A program made the position numbers and the translations under genes. Positions 34,893 to 42,052 of a stretch of DNA of 64,000 nt are shown here, in pieces. Source of the DNA: Thermoplasmatales archaeon I-plasma (GTDB lineage Archaea > Thermoplasmatota > Thermoplasmata > Thermoplasmatales > GCA-001856825); NCBI GenBank assembly GCA_001856825.1, contig ATMD01000002.1:62004-126003 (forward strand). The letters are read 5' to 3'. Position 1 is the stretch's first letter. The number at the start of each line of letters is the position of its first letter. The notes beneath the pieces were generated by a model, which was not told the origin of the DNA, made no database searches, and saw nothing but the letters and a program-made list of their open reading frames with translations.

Positions 34893-35708
34893 CTAATGTG
34901 GAGTGGCTTTCTTCTTCACGAATTCTAGGAGCTCCCTTGAGAAGAGTTCCGGGTTGACAGGAATTTCCTCTCCATTATCGGGATTTATCGAGTAACCGAT
35001 GTAGAATCCCTGAGGGTGGAAGAACCATCTGTCCGTCCCGCCCCTGCTGATTGACGCTATCACGTCCTTGAAATCAGAAAGATCCGGAGCCTGTAATTTT
35101 GCTGACCTGGTCACAGATATCCCCCATCTTGATACCTTCACGAGGAATTGCGGTCTAAACTCCTGGAAGATGACATCCTTCGGGAAGTCACCATTGACCG
35201 TGAGGACCTCATTTCCTTCACTCCTGAAAATCGTGTTTTCTTCTATCTGCATTACAACTTTCTCGTCCTCCTGAAATTTAACGATCATAGCATCAAAAAT
35301 TCTCTTGAATACGTCCTCGAATTGGTCCGGTCTGTACCCGGCGACCATCAGACTCTTCAGTGCAGTATCAAGGAGGTTGTCCATCCCATCCCTTCCAAGC
35401 GAGCGCCACCCTGCATTGTCCTGCCAGCAAACGGCCTCTGCAAGTCTCCTCTCAGCCTTCCCCATCTTGAAGTATTCTGCCACTTTCATTGCAGAACATG
35501 TCCAGTCCTTCGTATCGTGGTGGTCAAATCTCATGATCCGTGCTTTTCCGTGGGGCGAGTCAAGGATATAGTCAGCTTCCGATGCCTCTATGACGCTGTG
35601 ATCAATGTACCTTACTTCAATATTATCATTCAATGCCCTCTTGAGGAGGTATACGGACGCAACTGCGTCTAGATCAGGAGGACTGGCTAATGCAAGAAAC
35701 TTGCCCAT
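34893..35708 (-). CDS. DHH-like phosphoesterase, distant MYG1/RecJ relative
   Basis: A 271-residue protein I place by motifs only. FLALASPPDLDAVASVYLLKRAL (4-26) resembles DHH motif I with its two Asp; YILDSPHGKARIMRFDHHDTKDWTCSA (about 46-72) carries the DHH motif, close in form to the YDHHQ of MYG1 exonucleases; AVCWQDNAGW follows. No DHHA1 GGG(H) motif is present. A metal-dependent hydrolase of nucleotides or RNA is inferred. It ends 25 nt before mptA and abuts transaldolase, its start sharing position 35708 with the transaldolase stop. Confidence 0.6.
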   Translation of the reverse strand: MGKFLALASPPDLDAVASVYLLKRALNDNIEVRYIDHSVIEASEADYILDSPHGKARIMRFDHHDTKDWTCSAMKVAEYFKMGKAERRLAEAVCWQDNAGWRSLGRDGMDNLLDTALKSLMVAGYRPDQFEDVFKRIFDAMIVKFQEDEKVVMQIEENTIFRSEGNEVLTVNGDFPKDVIFQEFRPQFLVKVSRWGISVTRSAKLQAPDLSDFKDVIASISRGGTDRWFFHPQGFYIGYSINPDNGEEIPVNPELFSRELLEFVKKKATPH

Positions 35709-36376
35709 CAGAACATCAGTTTGCTCTTGTCAATTTTCTGCCAGTCATCCAGGAATCTCTTGAGCCCTTCGTCTGTCTTCGGATGGTTTATCAACTTCTT
35801 GAATACTTCAAAGGGCATGGTTGCAATATCTGCCCCGATTAGTGCTGCATCTCTGACATGAACAGGATGCCTAATTGATGCGACGATTATTTTTGTCTCA
35901 ATTCCGAAGTTGTCGTAGACTTCCCTGATATCCTCGATCAATGACATCCCATCCTCGCTGACGTCATCCAGCCTGCCTACAAAAGGAGAAGAATATGTCG
36001 CTCCGGCCTTTGCGACCATGAGGGCCTGATTTACAGAAAAGACTAGCGTAGCATTTGTCTCTATTTTCAGGGATTTCAGCACCTTCAGGGCCTTCAACCC
36101 CTCTACAGTTGTTGGTATCTTCACTACCACATTGTCTCCAAGCTTCTTCAGCTTCTTTCCTTCTTCTATCATCCCTTCGGCCTTGACAGAAGTTACCTCG
36201 AGTGACACTGGACCGTCTACCAGATCAAGAATCTTCTTCACAAGCGTTTTGAAATCTGTCTTTCCTACCAGTTCCCTCGAAATCAGTGTGGGGTTCGTCG
36301 TGATACCATCCACACATCCCCAGGAAACGCCTTCCTCTATTTCTGCAATGTTTGCAGTGTCCAAAAAGAATTTCAT
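35708..36376 (-). CDS. tal: Transaldolase (TalC/fructose-6-phosphate aldolase subfamily)
   Basis: Small 222-residue transaldolase-fold enzyme. MKFFLDTANIAEIEEGVSWGCVDGITTNPTLISRE is the family N-terminus; NVVVKIPTTVEGLKALK includes the Schiff-base Lys (about 86); NATLVFSVNQALMVAKAGATYSSPFVGRLDD and IVASIRHPVHVRDAALIGADIATMPFEV follow. Interconverts sedoheptulose-7-P and glyceraldehyde-3-P with erythrose-4-P and fructose-6-P. Its start overlaps the transketolase C-subunit stop by 4 nt, giving one non-oxidative pentose phosphate operon. Confidence 0.93.
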   Translation of the reverse strand: MKFFLDTANIAEIEEGVSWGCVDGITTNPTLISRELVGKTDFKTLVKKILDLVDGPVSLEVTSVKAEGMIEEGKKLKKLGDNVVVKIPTTVEGLKALKVLKSLKIETNATLVFSVNQALMVAKAGATYSSPFVGRLDDVSEDGMSLIEDIREVYDNFGIETKIIVASIRHPVHVRDAALIGADIATMPFEVFKKLINHPKTDEGLKRFLDDWQKIDKSKLMF

Positions 36377-37353
36377 CTTTTCACCTTCATCATCTCTTCC
36401 ACATTATTCACGATTCCCATCGGATTCAGTCCATACTTGTCCATTAGCTCCCAGGATTTCCCGGACTCACCGAACATGTCGTTCACTCCAAGCCTCTTGA
36501 CGAGCACGGGATAACTTTCAGAAACAACCTCGCTGACCCTGCTGCCGAGCCCGTTGTAAATGCTATGTTCTTCTGCTGTCAAAATCCTGCCCGTTTCCCT
36601 TGCAGCTTTCAGAACAGCATCACGGTCAATGGGCTTTATCGTTGACATATTAAGCACCCTTGCAGAAATCCCCTTCTGCTTCAGGTAAGATGCGGCAATC
36701 TTTGCCGCTACGACTAGAATACCCGTTGCAATGATTGTCAAATCGTCCCCGTCCAGTATAGTTTCCGCTCTGCCAAACTTGAAGGTTTCAGAATCGTGAA
36801 CAACAGGAACCTTTTCCCTGGAAAGCCTGACGTAAAATGGGCCCCTGTTTTCGTACACATACCTGACTATCTGCTCAGTCTCAAGGGCATCTGATGGAAC
36901 CAGAACACGCATCCTTGGAAGGCCTGTCATAAGGCCAATATCCTCCAGCATTTGATGCGTTGCCCCGTCTTCCCCGACGGTGAGACCTGCATGAGTGGCG
37001 ACTATCCTTACATCGCTATCCGCGTAACATACGCTCTGCCTTACAAAGTCGTACGCCCTTCCGGTTGCAAATATTGCAAATGATGAAACGAAGACTTTTT
37101 TCCCTGTCCATGAGAGACCAGATGCTACGCCCATCATGTTGTTCTCTGAAATACCGACGTTGAAGAACCTGTCAGGGTATTTCTTCTGGAACATGGATGT
37201 ATGGGTGGAAGTTGATAGATCCGCATCCAGAACTACGACACGCTTATCGGAACCAACGGAAACGAGGGTCTTCCCATACGCTTCCCTCACGCTCTGTTTC
37301 TCGAGCTTATTTACCAGGTCAGGGAGCCAGAGGAGCTCATTTGACATCATCAT
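36373..37353 (-). CDS. Transketolase, C-terminal subunit
   Basis: Pyrimidine-binding and C-terminal domains of split archaeal transketolase (326 residues). VVVLDADLSTSTHTSMFQKKYPDRFFNVGISENNMMGVASGLSWTGKKVF contains the catalytic Glu of thiamine diphosphate enzymes (GISENNM), and THAGLTVGEDGATHQMLEDI is the family loop. Needs the N-terminal subunit encoded immediately upstream (3-nt gap). Overlaps transaldolase by 4 nt. Confidence 0.94.
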   Translation of the reverse strand: MMMSNELLWLPDLVNKLEKQSVREAYGKTLVSVGSDKRVVVLDADLSTSTHTSMFQKKYPDRFFNVGISENNMMGVASGLSWTGKKVFVSSFAIFATGRAYDFVRQSVCYADSDVRIVATHAGLTVGEDGATHQMLEDIGLMTGLPRMRVLVPSDALETEQIVRYVYENRGPFYVRLSREKVPVVHDSETFKFGRAETILDGDDLTIIATGILVVAAKIAASYLKQKGISARVLNMSTIKPIDRDAVLKAARETGRILTAEEHSIYNGLGSRVSEVVSESYPVLVKRLGVNDMFGESGKSWELMDKYGLNPMGIVNNVEEMMKVKR

Positions 37354-37356
37354 CTA

Positions 37357-38181
37357 CTATGCACCCTCTATATCCCTTAGGGCCTCGTTCAATTTCTCCT
37401 CATTCGGTGCTGGTTTACCGTGATATTCCGGGTTATTCTCCATGAATTTGACACCCTTTCCCTTGACTGTCTTGGCTATGATCATCTTGGGGCCCTCCTG
37501 ACCTTTTGCCCATTCCAGTGCCTTTCTTATCTCCGTAAAGGAATGGCCGTCTATGGTGATAGCCGCCCACCCGAACGACCTGAATTTGCCTTCAAGGTCG
37601 CCCAAGGTCAGTATTTCCTCTGTGAACCCATCCAGCTGAATCATATTCCTGTCAAGGAAAACTATAAGGTTTGAAAGCTTCAGATGAGCTGCTGATAAAG
37701 CAGCTTCCCAAATGCTACCCTCATCTGATTCCCCATCCCCGATCATAGCAAATACCCTGTAACTCTTCCTGTCGATTCTAGCGGCGAGGGCCAAACCTAC
37801 CGCGTTACTGAGCCCCTGTCCAAGTGAACCTGCGGTTATGTCCACACCAGGAACATGGTTTACTACGTGACCTTGAAGAAGTGAATTTATCTTCCTGAAT
37901 CCGTGGAGCAAGTTCTGATCGAAGAAACCCCTCATGGAAAGAACTGAATAAAGAGCAGGAGTCGCATGCCCCTTTGAAAGTACAAATCTGTCCCTGTCGG
38001 GCCAGTTAGGGTTTGCTGGATCAATATTGAGCTCCTTAAAATATAGGTAAGTGAGAATTTCGGTGGCGCTTAGGGACCCCCCTGGATGGCCACTCTTTGC
38101 CTCAAATGTCATTTTGACAATCGATTTCCTGACTTCTTTTGCTATTTCTACTAGATTCTCCGATTCCACGGAATCTTGCAC
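37357..38181 (-). CDS. Transketolase, N-terminal subunit
   Basis: Pyrophosphate-binding domain of split transketolase, 274 residues. SGHPGGSLSATEIL, DRFVLSKGHATPALYSVL, PGVDITAGSLGQGLSNAVGLALA and the ThDP motif MIGDGESDEGSIWEAALSAAHLKLSNLIVFLDRNMIQLDG are all present. GTG start preceded by GGGAAG. First gene of the operon tktN-tktC-tal, with the DHH-like and mptA genes following, so pentose phosphate and pterin genes share direction and perhaps a transcript. Confidence 0.94.
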   Translation of the reverse strand: MQDSVESENLVEIAKEVRKSIVKMTFEAKSGHPGGSLSATEILTYLYFKELNIDPANPNWPDRDRFVLSKGHATPALYSVLSMRGFFDQNLLHGFRKINSLLQGHVVNHVPGVDITAGSLGQGLSNAVGLALAARIDRKSYRVFAMIGDGESDEGSIWEAALSAAHLKLSNLIVFLDRNMIQLDGFTEEILTLGDLEGKFRSFGWAAITIDGHSFTEIRKALEWAKGQEGPKMIIAKTVKGKGVKFMENNPEYHGKPAPNEEKLNEALRDIEGA

Positions 38182-38423
38182 CTTCCCAAATCACCATCGT
38201 TCTTATTCAATTTTTTGTTAACTAATCTTTATATTTTCAGGGCCAATAGAAAGTTCAGTCAGCATACCACTTTTATATATAAGATTAATTTATTTTCCCC
38301 CACCACCTTAAAGCCGCTGCCTCCTATCCAAGATTGTCAATCCGATGTGATATTTCAGGCCATTTCTATCCATGGTTCAAGAAGGTTGAAAGTGTGTTTT
38401 GTTTATCTATTTAATTTTTCGTG
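38182..38423. other. Intergenic region between transketolase and DtxR-like genes
   Basis: About 240 nt of AT-rich sequence between divergent genes. AATATAAAGATTAG on the minus strand, about 50 nt before the transketolase GTG, is a possible TATA element. The 82-residue plus-strand ORF called at 38176-38424 has no homology I recognise and a composition typical of noncoding AT-rich DNA. Confidence 0.4.
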
Positions 38424-38457
38424 AAAAAGGGTAATAATTCCTAAACAATTTAGGTAA
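38424..38457 (+). promoter_or_regulatory. Candidate DtxR-type operator and promoter at the regulator start
   Basis: AAAAAGGGTAATAATTCCTAAACAATTTAGG: a TATA-like TAATAATT about 20-26 nt before the GTG, followed by the perfect inverted repeat CCTAAA-CAA-TTTAGG (38440-38454), which ends 3 nt before the start codon. The arms resemble half-sites of DtxR/MntR operators (TTAGG/CCTAA). Position over the expected transcription start of a leaderless gene suggests autorepression. Confidence 0.6.
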
Positions 38458-38850
38458 GTGAAAACGAACGAGGATAGGGAAAAATATCTCGAATCCATCG
38501 ATCATTTCATAAAGGAACAAGGATACGCTCGACCTCTTGAGATTGCTGAGTTCTTGAAAGTGACACCTGCTTCCGTATCGCAGATGCTAAGCAAACTTTC
38601 TAATGATGGGTTGATAAACTATCAGAAATACAGGGGAATGACGCTTACTGAAAAGGGGAAAAAGCTTCTGGAGAACTTGAACAAGAAGGAAAGTTCCATT
38701 TATGAGCTGCTGAAATTGATGGGTTGCGATGAGGAAACTGCCAAGGAGAGAGCCTGCTTCTTCGAACACTTCATCGACGAAGACCTAGCCGAAAAAATGA
38801 GGACATTTACTAACAAGATAAAGGAGAGTAAGCTGAAGCTCCCGGCATAG
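38458..38850 (+). CDS. DtxR/MntR-family metal-dependent regulator
   Basis: A 130-residue iron- or manganese-responsive repressor. The N-terminal winged helix is YLESIDHFIKEQGYARPLEIAEFLKVTPASVSQMLSKLSNDGLINYQKYRGMTLTEKGKKL (9-69); the dimerisation and metal-binding helices include MGCDEETAKERACFFEHFIDEDLAEKM, with Cys, Glu and His at typical metal-ligand positions. No SH3-like third domain, as in MntR. GTG start, apparently leaderless, with a palindrome immediately upstream. The targets are not shown by sequence. Confidence 0.88.
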   Translation: MKTNEDREKYLESIDHFIKEQGYARPLEIAEFLKVTPASVSQMLSKLSNDGLINYQKYRGMTLTEKGKKLLENLNKKESSIYELLKLMGCDEETAKERACFFEHFIDEDLAEKMRTFTNKIKESKLKLPA

Positions 38851-39003
38851 TTCCAGATCAGCCATTATGGTGCGATTCAACTGCTGTAGTGCTGAACATT
38901 AGGGGGCACTCTATGCCACATTCCTTCCTTTGGTTACGTTATTGAAATTCCACAAATAATCCGCCGTTTCCCGATGAATGTGATTGAGCTTGGATTCACA
39001 GTT

Positions 39004-39024
39004 AAAAAGGGTAAGTTTACCTAA
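39004..39024. promoter_or_regulatory. Candidate regulator site upstream of citrate synthase
   Basis: AAAAAGGGTAAGTTTACCTAA contains the inverted repeat GGTAA-GT-TTACC (39010-39021) and begins with AAAAAGGGTAA, the same 11 bases that open the DtxR-gene promoter at 38424. It lies about 25 nt upstream of the citrate synthase TATA-like TTTTATAATC. A shared regulator is inferred. Confidence 0.4.
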
Positions 39025-39075
39025 TTTTTGGACAGTGTTTTATAATCGTTTATGCTATTTATTCTTGTGATCTAA

Positions 39076-40230
39076 ATGATGAGTTCAAAACCTACTATCA
39101 ACTATGGATTGGAGGGGATTTATGTAGATGAAAGCTCCATATCCAAGGTAGACGGACAGAACGGAAAGTTGTGGTACAGGGGATACTCTATAGAAGATCT
39201 TGCAGAGCGTTCGAACTTTGAAGAGGTTTCGTACCTGCTGATATACGGAAAACTGCCAACTCAGAAGGAATATGACGAATTTGTGAAGAAACTTAAGGAA
39301 AGAAGGGAAATTGAGCCGGAAATAAGGAATATAATAAAGAAGATGGCACCTGTAGCCCATCCAATGGACGTGATAAGAACTGCAACGTCTATGCTCGTTA
39401 TGTACGATAACGATCCAAACAACAGGGCAACGGAAGCAACGATAGACAAGGTAATAACCCTGATAGCAAAAGTATCAACTATTGCTGCCGCAACTGGAAG
39501 ATTCAGGGCGAAGAAGAGTTACATTCATCCTGACAATTCTCTGGGACATTCGGAGAACTTCCTCTACATGCTCACAGGAAAGAAGCCTACTAAGTTCGAG
39601 AGCAAGCTGATTGACCTCATGTTCATACTGCATGCAGAGCACAGCACGAATGCATCCACTTTCTCCGTCCTTGTGACTGCATCCACCCTTGCAGACGTGT
39701 ATGCTGCTACAACGTCAGGCATAGGAACACTGAAGGGACCACTGCATGGCGGTGCAGATGAGGCTGCACTGAGCATGATGAATGCAATAGGCAACCCTGA
39801 CAACACGGAGAAGTACATAGAGGAGGCACTTGAGGGGAAGCAGAGGATAATGGGGTTCGGGCACAGGGTGTACAAGACGTACGATCCTAGGGCAAAGCTT
39901 GTGAGGAGCTACCTTGAGGAGAGCCTGACAAAGGAGCCTTCTGACGAGGTGAGGAGGCTGCTGCAGATTGCACTCAGGGCAGAGAAGCTCATGATAGACA
40001 AGCTGGGGAGTACGAAGGGCATATGGCCAAACATAGATTTCTTTGCAGGCCCGCTGTACAGGGTGATGGGAATAGAGGGACAGATGTTCACCCCCATATT
40101 CGTCGCTTCAAGGATGGCAGGATGGGGATCGCACATAGTTGAGTACTGGCACAACAACAAGCTGGTGAGACCTCTTGAATACTATTCCGGATCTGTGGAC
40201 CTAAAATACACACCAATAGAGGCAAGATAA
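39076..40230 (+). CDS. Citrate synthase
   Basis: Condenses acetyl-CoA and oxaloacetate to citrate. Compact archaeal/Gram-positive form of 384 residues. GLEGIYVDESSISKVDGQNGKLWYRGYSIEDLAERSNFEEVSYLLIYG is the N-terminus; catalytic residues sit in LHAEHSTNAST (His, about 190), GFGHRVYKTYDPRAK (His, about 263) and WPNIDFFAG (Asp, about 317). Start ATG at 39076 (a second ATG follows directly). TTTTATAATC about 35 nt upstream is the likely TATA box. Confidence 0.96.
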   Translation: MMSSKPTINYGLEGIYVDESSISKVDGQNGKLWYRGYSIEDLAERSNFEEVSYLLIYGKLPTQKEYDEFVKKLKERREIEPEIRNIIKKMAPVAHPMDVIRTATSMLVMYDNDPNNRATEATIDKVITLIAKVSTIAAATGRFRAKKSYIHPDNSLGHSENFLYMLTGKKPTKFESKLIDLMFILHAEHSTNASTFSVLVTASTLADVYAATTSGIGTLKGPLHGGADEAALSMMNAIGNPDNTEKYIEEALEGKQRIMGFGHRVYKTYDPRAKLVRSYLEESLTKEPSDEVRRLLQIALRAEKLMIDKLGSTKGIWPNIDFFAGPLYRVMGIEGQMFTPIFVASRMAGWGSHIVEYWHNNKLVRPLEYYSGSVDLKYTPIEAR

Positions 40231-40280
40231 GTAAGACCGCAACCAAGAGTAGAGAAGAACGACACTCTATAGCTAAAATC

Positions 40281-40350
40281 AGAAGGGTAGTTGGGGAAAG
40301 TTTCAACCGATTACGTGTTTCTTCCCCTATTAGCTACCCTTCTTTCTTTT
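40281..40350 (+). other. Long stem-loop downstream of citrate synthase
   Basis: AGAAGGGTAG (40281-40290) pairs perfectly with CTACCCTTCT (40334-40343), and inside it GGGGAA pairs with TTCCCC; about 24 nt remain in the loop. A T/C-rich tail TTCTTTTC follows. This could be a terminator-like 3' structure of the citrate synthase transcript, a processed small RNA, or a relic of a mobile repeat. No copy was noticed elsewhere in the window. Confidence 0.5.
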
Positions 40351-40466
40351 CATATTACTGGAAAATGACAATACAGTCTTCAGGTAGCACATTATGAGGA
40401 TCGGTTAATTACTTCCGCATTCACTGAATAAAGAAAGTTTATAAGGTCTGTAGAAATTGTTAAAAT

Positions 40467-41396
40467 ATGATCTCTATAATAGGCTCAGGAAGAGTAGGAG
40501 CTACCACTGCGGCCCTATTCATGGTAAGCGAGTTAGATAGCAACATAAATCTTGTAGATATCGTTGAGGGTCTTCCACAGGGAGAGGCACTTGACCTAAA
40601 TCACACAGCGGCAATTCTTGGAAAAGACGTGAAAATAAGAGGTTCTAACAACTATGAAGATATCAAAGGAAGCGATATTGTTGTCATTACAGCTGGCCTT
40701 CCCAGAAAGCCTGGGATGACAAGGGAAGAACTTGCGGTGAAGAATGCTGACATAGTCTCACAAACGGCTGAAAAGGTGAAGACGTATGCGCCCAATGCTA
40801 TTGTGATAATAACAACGAACCCTCTTGATGTGATGGTAACCGTACTTTACAACAAACTGAAGTTCCCCAGGAACAGGGTTATCGGTTTCAGCGGTGTCCT
40901 AGACTCGAGAAGAATGGCATATTATGCGTCGCAGTACATTGGCGTTTCGCCAGCAGCAATAACTCCACTTGTTCTTGGTCAGCACGGTGAGAACATGTAT
41001 CCCGTTCCAGAATTGTCATTTGTCTATGGGAAGAGCCTAAAGACCTACCTTACCGAAGAGCAGTATACGAAAGTAGTCAAAGACACGATAAGTGCGGGAG
41101 CGGACATAACCAATTTAAGGAAGTTCAGCAGCAACTGGGGCCCTGCCAGCGGACTCTCAGTAATGGTAAATGCAATAGTGAATGATAGGAAGACTGCGCT
41201 TGAAGCAAGTGTTCTTCTTGAGGGGGAGTATGGTGTCAACGGGGTGTTCGCAGAAGTACCTGTGATTCTTGGTAAGAATGGCGTCGAAAAAGTAGTAGAG
41301 GTAAACCTTTCTCCAGACCAAAGGGAGAAGTTCATGAAAAGCATTGATGCAATCAAAAATAACCTCAAACAGGTACCAGACTCTTATCTAAAATAA
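40467..41396 (+). CDS. mdh: Malate dehydrogenase (LDH-like family)
   Basis: NAD(P)-dependent oxidation of malate to oxaloacetate, 309 residues. Nucleotide fold SIIGSGRVGATTA (3-15); the substrate-specificity loop AGLPRKPGMTREELAVKN has Arg where LDHs have Gln, marking it as malate dehydrogenase; the catalytic His is in LGQHGENMYPV. Preceded 20-30 nt upstream by GTTTATAAGG, a TATA box. Together with citrate synthase and malic enzyme it covers the oxaloacetate/malate node. Confidence 0.95.
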   Translation: MISIIGSGRVGATTAALFMVSELDSNINLVDIVEGLPQGEALDLNHTAAILGKDVKIRGSNNYEDIKGSDIVVITAGLPRKPGMTREELAVKNADIVSQTAEKVKTYAPNAIVIITTNPLDVMVTVLYNKLKFPRNRVIGFSGVLDSRRMAYYASQYIGVSPAAITPLVLGQHGENMYPVPELSFVYGKSLKTYLTEEQYTKVVKDTISAGADITNLRKFSSNWGPASGLSVMVNAIVNDRKTALEASVLLEGEYGVNGVFAEVPVILGKNGVEKVVEVNLSPDQREKFMKSIDAIKNNLKQVPDSYLK

Positions 41397-41398
41397 TC

Positions 41399-41418
41399 AT
41401 TTTTAACCTTCTTTTTTA
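41399..41418 (+). terminator. Poly-T terminator after malate dehydrogenase
   Basis: CATTTTTAACCTTCTTTTTTA, starting 3 nt after the stop, provides two T tracts (five and six) on the coding strand, the archaeal intrinsic termination pattern. Confidence 0.6.
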
Positions 41419-41600
41419 TATTCCAATTTTGTGATTTCCTAACCTAAATCTCTCTGTATAATTCTGTCTTTTTCTTGCGACGATGAGCGCCATTTAAATT
41501 ATTATATTTGAACCTCTTTCATCTTCTTGGGGCTTTGTTGTTTGCGTAGATCGTAAAATACTCGCAAACGTTAAAACGTGTTAAGCATTTCCAGTTGAAT

Positions 41601-41675
41601 GGGCGCATGGCCTAGTTTGGATAGGGCAATGGCCTCCTAAGCCATAGGTCAGGGGTTCAAATCCCCTTGCGCCCG
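41601..41675 (+). tRNA. tRNA-Arg (anticodon CCT)
   Basis: A full cloverleaf of 75 nt without intron: acceptor GGGCGCA/TGCGCCC with G discriminator, D-stem GCCT/GGGC, anticodon stem ATGGC/GCCAT enclosing CTCCTAA (anticodon CCT), and T-arm AGGGGTTCAAATCCCCT. It decodes AGG, the preferred arginine codon of this genome. CCA is not encoded. AT-rich TATT/TTAA sequence upstream fits an archaeal promoter. Confidence 0.96.
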
Positions 41676-41799
41676 TAGGGATCGTAGCTCCACCCGCATG
41701 TTTTTGAACCCTCCTTCATTTCACCCTCCTCGTCAGAAATCATCGGAATAGGCAAATGTTAATTAAGCTCAGATCTGTATAATAAACCTAGAGTTAAAA

Positions 41800-41919
41800 A
41801 TGAAGGCAAAAAGAAGGACAAAAACACCAACCAGAAACAGAGCTGAACACTCAAACCGTAGTAATTCTAAGACACTGGAAGCTAGGTACCCTAAAAAAGA
41901 ACAAAAAAAGAAGAAATAG
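41800..41919 (+). CDS. Small very basic ORF, not in the ORF track
   Basis: Open frame from ATG to TAG encoding 39 residues: MKAKRRTKTPTRNRAEHSNR then SNSKTLEARYPKKEQKKKK. About 15 Lys/Arg and 2-3 acidic residues. TGTATAATAAAC about 22 nt upstream of the ATG is a good TATA box, so a leaderless transcript is plausible. It lies in the 377-nt gap between tRNA-Arg and the proton ATPase gene. Could be a nucleic-acid-binding or ribosome-associated micropeptide; A-rich composition can also yield Lys by chance. No family recognised. Confidence 0.4.
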   Translation: MKAKRRTKTPTRNRAEHSNRSNSKTLEARYPKKEQKKKK

Positions 41920-42052
41920 GAAGTTAGAGAAAGAGGATAGACACATTTCCGTTACTCTTTCCTGCACAAATTATCATTTAAAGAGGGCCTATTTTCTTAC
42001 GTATTCAGACACTTACTGGTAACATATATTAGATAAAATACGCTGAAGATAT

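Noticed and set aside
35148-35672. 174-residue plus-strand ORF opposite the DHH-like gene
   Set aside because: Antisense shadow; the minus-strand protein has DHH motifs and operon context.
38176-38424. 82-residue plus-strand ORF
   Set aside because: Phe/Leu/Ser-rich AT noncoding composition, overlaps transketolase promoter sequence, no recognisable motif.
41676-42052. CRISPR array or mobile element in the tRNA-Arg downstream gap
   Set aside because: A tRNA 3' end is a common integration site, but I saw no direct repeat of the tRNA end, integrase or spaced repeats here or elsewhere in the window.
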